Assembly (NCBI RefSeq): GCF_001005305.1
Contig: NZ_LBMH01000004.1
Coordinates: 124,001 to 188,000, forward strand
Direction: 5' to 3'
From: Kordia zhangzhouensis
GTDB lineage: Bacteria; Bacteroidota; Bacteroidia; Flavobacteriales; Flavobacteriaceae
DNA length: 64,000 nucleotides
Shown here: positions 63,426-64,000 of the stretch, in pieces
How the letters are laid out: each line of letters starts with the position of its first letter
How positions within the stretch are numbered: position 1 is the stretch's first letter
Made by a program: the position numbers and the translations under genes
Notes under the pieces: generated by a model
Database searches by the model: none
The model's input: only the letters and a program-made list of their open reading frames with translations
What the model was told of the DNA's origin: nothing

Positions 63426-63434
63426 CCTTACCAC

Positions 63435-63881
63435 ATGAATCAAGATTATATAAACATAGCATTGGCAGATGATGACGAAGATGATCGTTTGTTTTTTACA
63501 GATGCTTTTGATGAATTGAAAATTCAAACAAGAGTCACTACCTACAATGATGGTGTTTACTTAATGGACTATTTGAATAGTGAAGATGCACTTCTTCCCA
63601 ATGTACTTTTCTTAGACTTAAACATGCCTAGAAAAACAGGAATGGAATGTTTAAAAGAAATCAAAGCCAATCCGAAATTTAATGATATTGCTATCGCAAT
63701 CTATTCTACGTCTGCTTCTGAAGAAGACATAGAAAATACATTTATTCAAGGAGCAAATATTTATATCAAAAAGCCAGACAGTTTTAAGAAATTAAAAAAA
63801 GCATTGGCAGAAGTAGTAACCATCAACTGGCAATACCATACAAGTGGTTTAAATAAGGATAATTTTTTACTCAGACTTTAA
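63435..63881 (+). CDS. CheY-like response regulator receiver protein
   Basis: The 148-residue protein is a lone receiver with acidic residues 'ALADDDEDDRLFF', phospho-acceptor Asp in 'VLFLDLNMPRKTGM' (~57), Ser/Thr in 'IYSTSAS' and Lys in 'IYIKKPDSF'. There is no output domain, so it likely passes phosphate to, or modulates, partner proteins. It lies in an operon with the AraC-type regulator upstream and a kinase downstream. Confidence 0.92.
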   Translation: MNQDYINIALADDDEDDRLFFTDAFDELKIQTRVTTYNDGVYLMDYLNSEDALLPNVLFLDLNMPRKTGMECLKEIKANPKFNDIAIAIYSTSASEEDIENTFIQGANIYIKKPDSFKKLKKALAEVVTINWQYHTSGLNKDNFLLRL

Positions 63882-63884
63882 GCT

Positions 63885-64000
63885 ATGCCATTAAGAACAT
63901 TATATAGAGCGTCTTGGTTTGTAAAAGCATCTTTTATTATATGTTTCTTTGTGATATTTTTTGTGGCTGGAGTTACCTATAAAAATATGAGTGACTTGTC
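63885..64000 (+). CDS. start of a membrane sensor kinase (3' end outside window)
   Basis: The frame starting at 63885 gives 'MPLRTLYRASWFVKASFIIC' with a membrane helix ('FFVIFFVAGVTY') and 'KNMSDL', as in the N-terminus of CHASE3-type histidine kinases. Only ~38 residues are visible. It lies 3 bases after the receiver gene, and the position suits its kinase partner. Confidence 0.6.
   Translation, partial: MPLRTLYRASWFVKASFIICFFVIFFVAGVTYKNMSDL

Overview
The window is AT-rich, densely coded DNA from a member of the Bacteroidota, most likely a marine Flavobacteriaceae of the Kordia type. The evidence is a TonB-dependent receptor, LytS/LytTR signalling with 2TM proteins, many small lipoproteins with a 'SC' lipobox, TAnnTTTG promoter boxes, few Shine-Dalgarno sites, and single-polypeptide PurL. 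The genus is a guess. I saw no rRNA, tRNA, CRISPR array, IS transposase or integrase.

Layout. 0-16 kb is mostly envelope and housekeeping: a receptor fragment, DinB-like and GNAT proteins, a phosphatidylserine decarboxylase homologue, a LytS/2TM/LytTR signalling operon, a LETM1-like protein, Cu/Zn superoxide dismutase, and an S9 peptidase with a sortilin-like propeller protein. 16.6-19.7 kb holds a three-gene operon (DNA/RNA non-specific endonuclease, CHAT caspase-like protease, membrane-anchored coiled-coil protein) that looks like an undescribed protease-nuclease conflict or cell-death module. 19.7-28.1 kb holds a YdeI-like protein, an M28 peptidase, a propeller-DUF6265 protein, a DoxX-like protein, a P1B-4 type metal ATPase, a short-repeat protein and an RlmI-like methyltransferase.

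28.1-36.2 kb is the accessory island. Eight minus-strand genes lie in six units. Five separators are long imperfect palindromes with GCTAAC/GTTAGC-type ends, and a sixth, partly decayed one closes the right edge. The two ends of each unit are inverted copies of each other, as in integron gene cassettes, but no integrase is visible. The cargo is defence-flavoured: a NERD protein, a radical SAM pair, a patatin phospholipase pair, a DUF4365 nuclease-like protein, a membrane coiled-coil protein and a frameshifted Abi_C protein.

36.2-45.2 kb is a fatty-acid beta-oxidation block (acyl-CoA dehydrogenase, thiolase, FadB-like multifunctional enzyme, MarR regulator, acyl-CoA ligase). A four-helix-bundle gene with TATTGAG-type repeats is inserted in it, and a perfect palindrome overlaps the marR promoter. 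45.4-64 kb holds purL, a bestrophin, fumC, a metallophosphoesterase, a DJ-1/PfpI protein, a Crp-type regulator, a probable contractile-injection-system cargo protein, an ABC-F protein, a GH8 glycosidase, an unusual transglutaminase-like gene pair, an AI-2E family permease, and an AraC/receiver/kinase cluster cut by the window edge.
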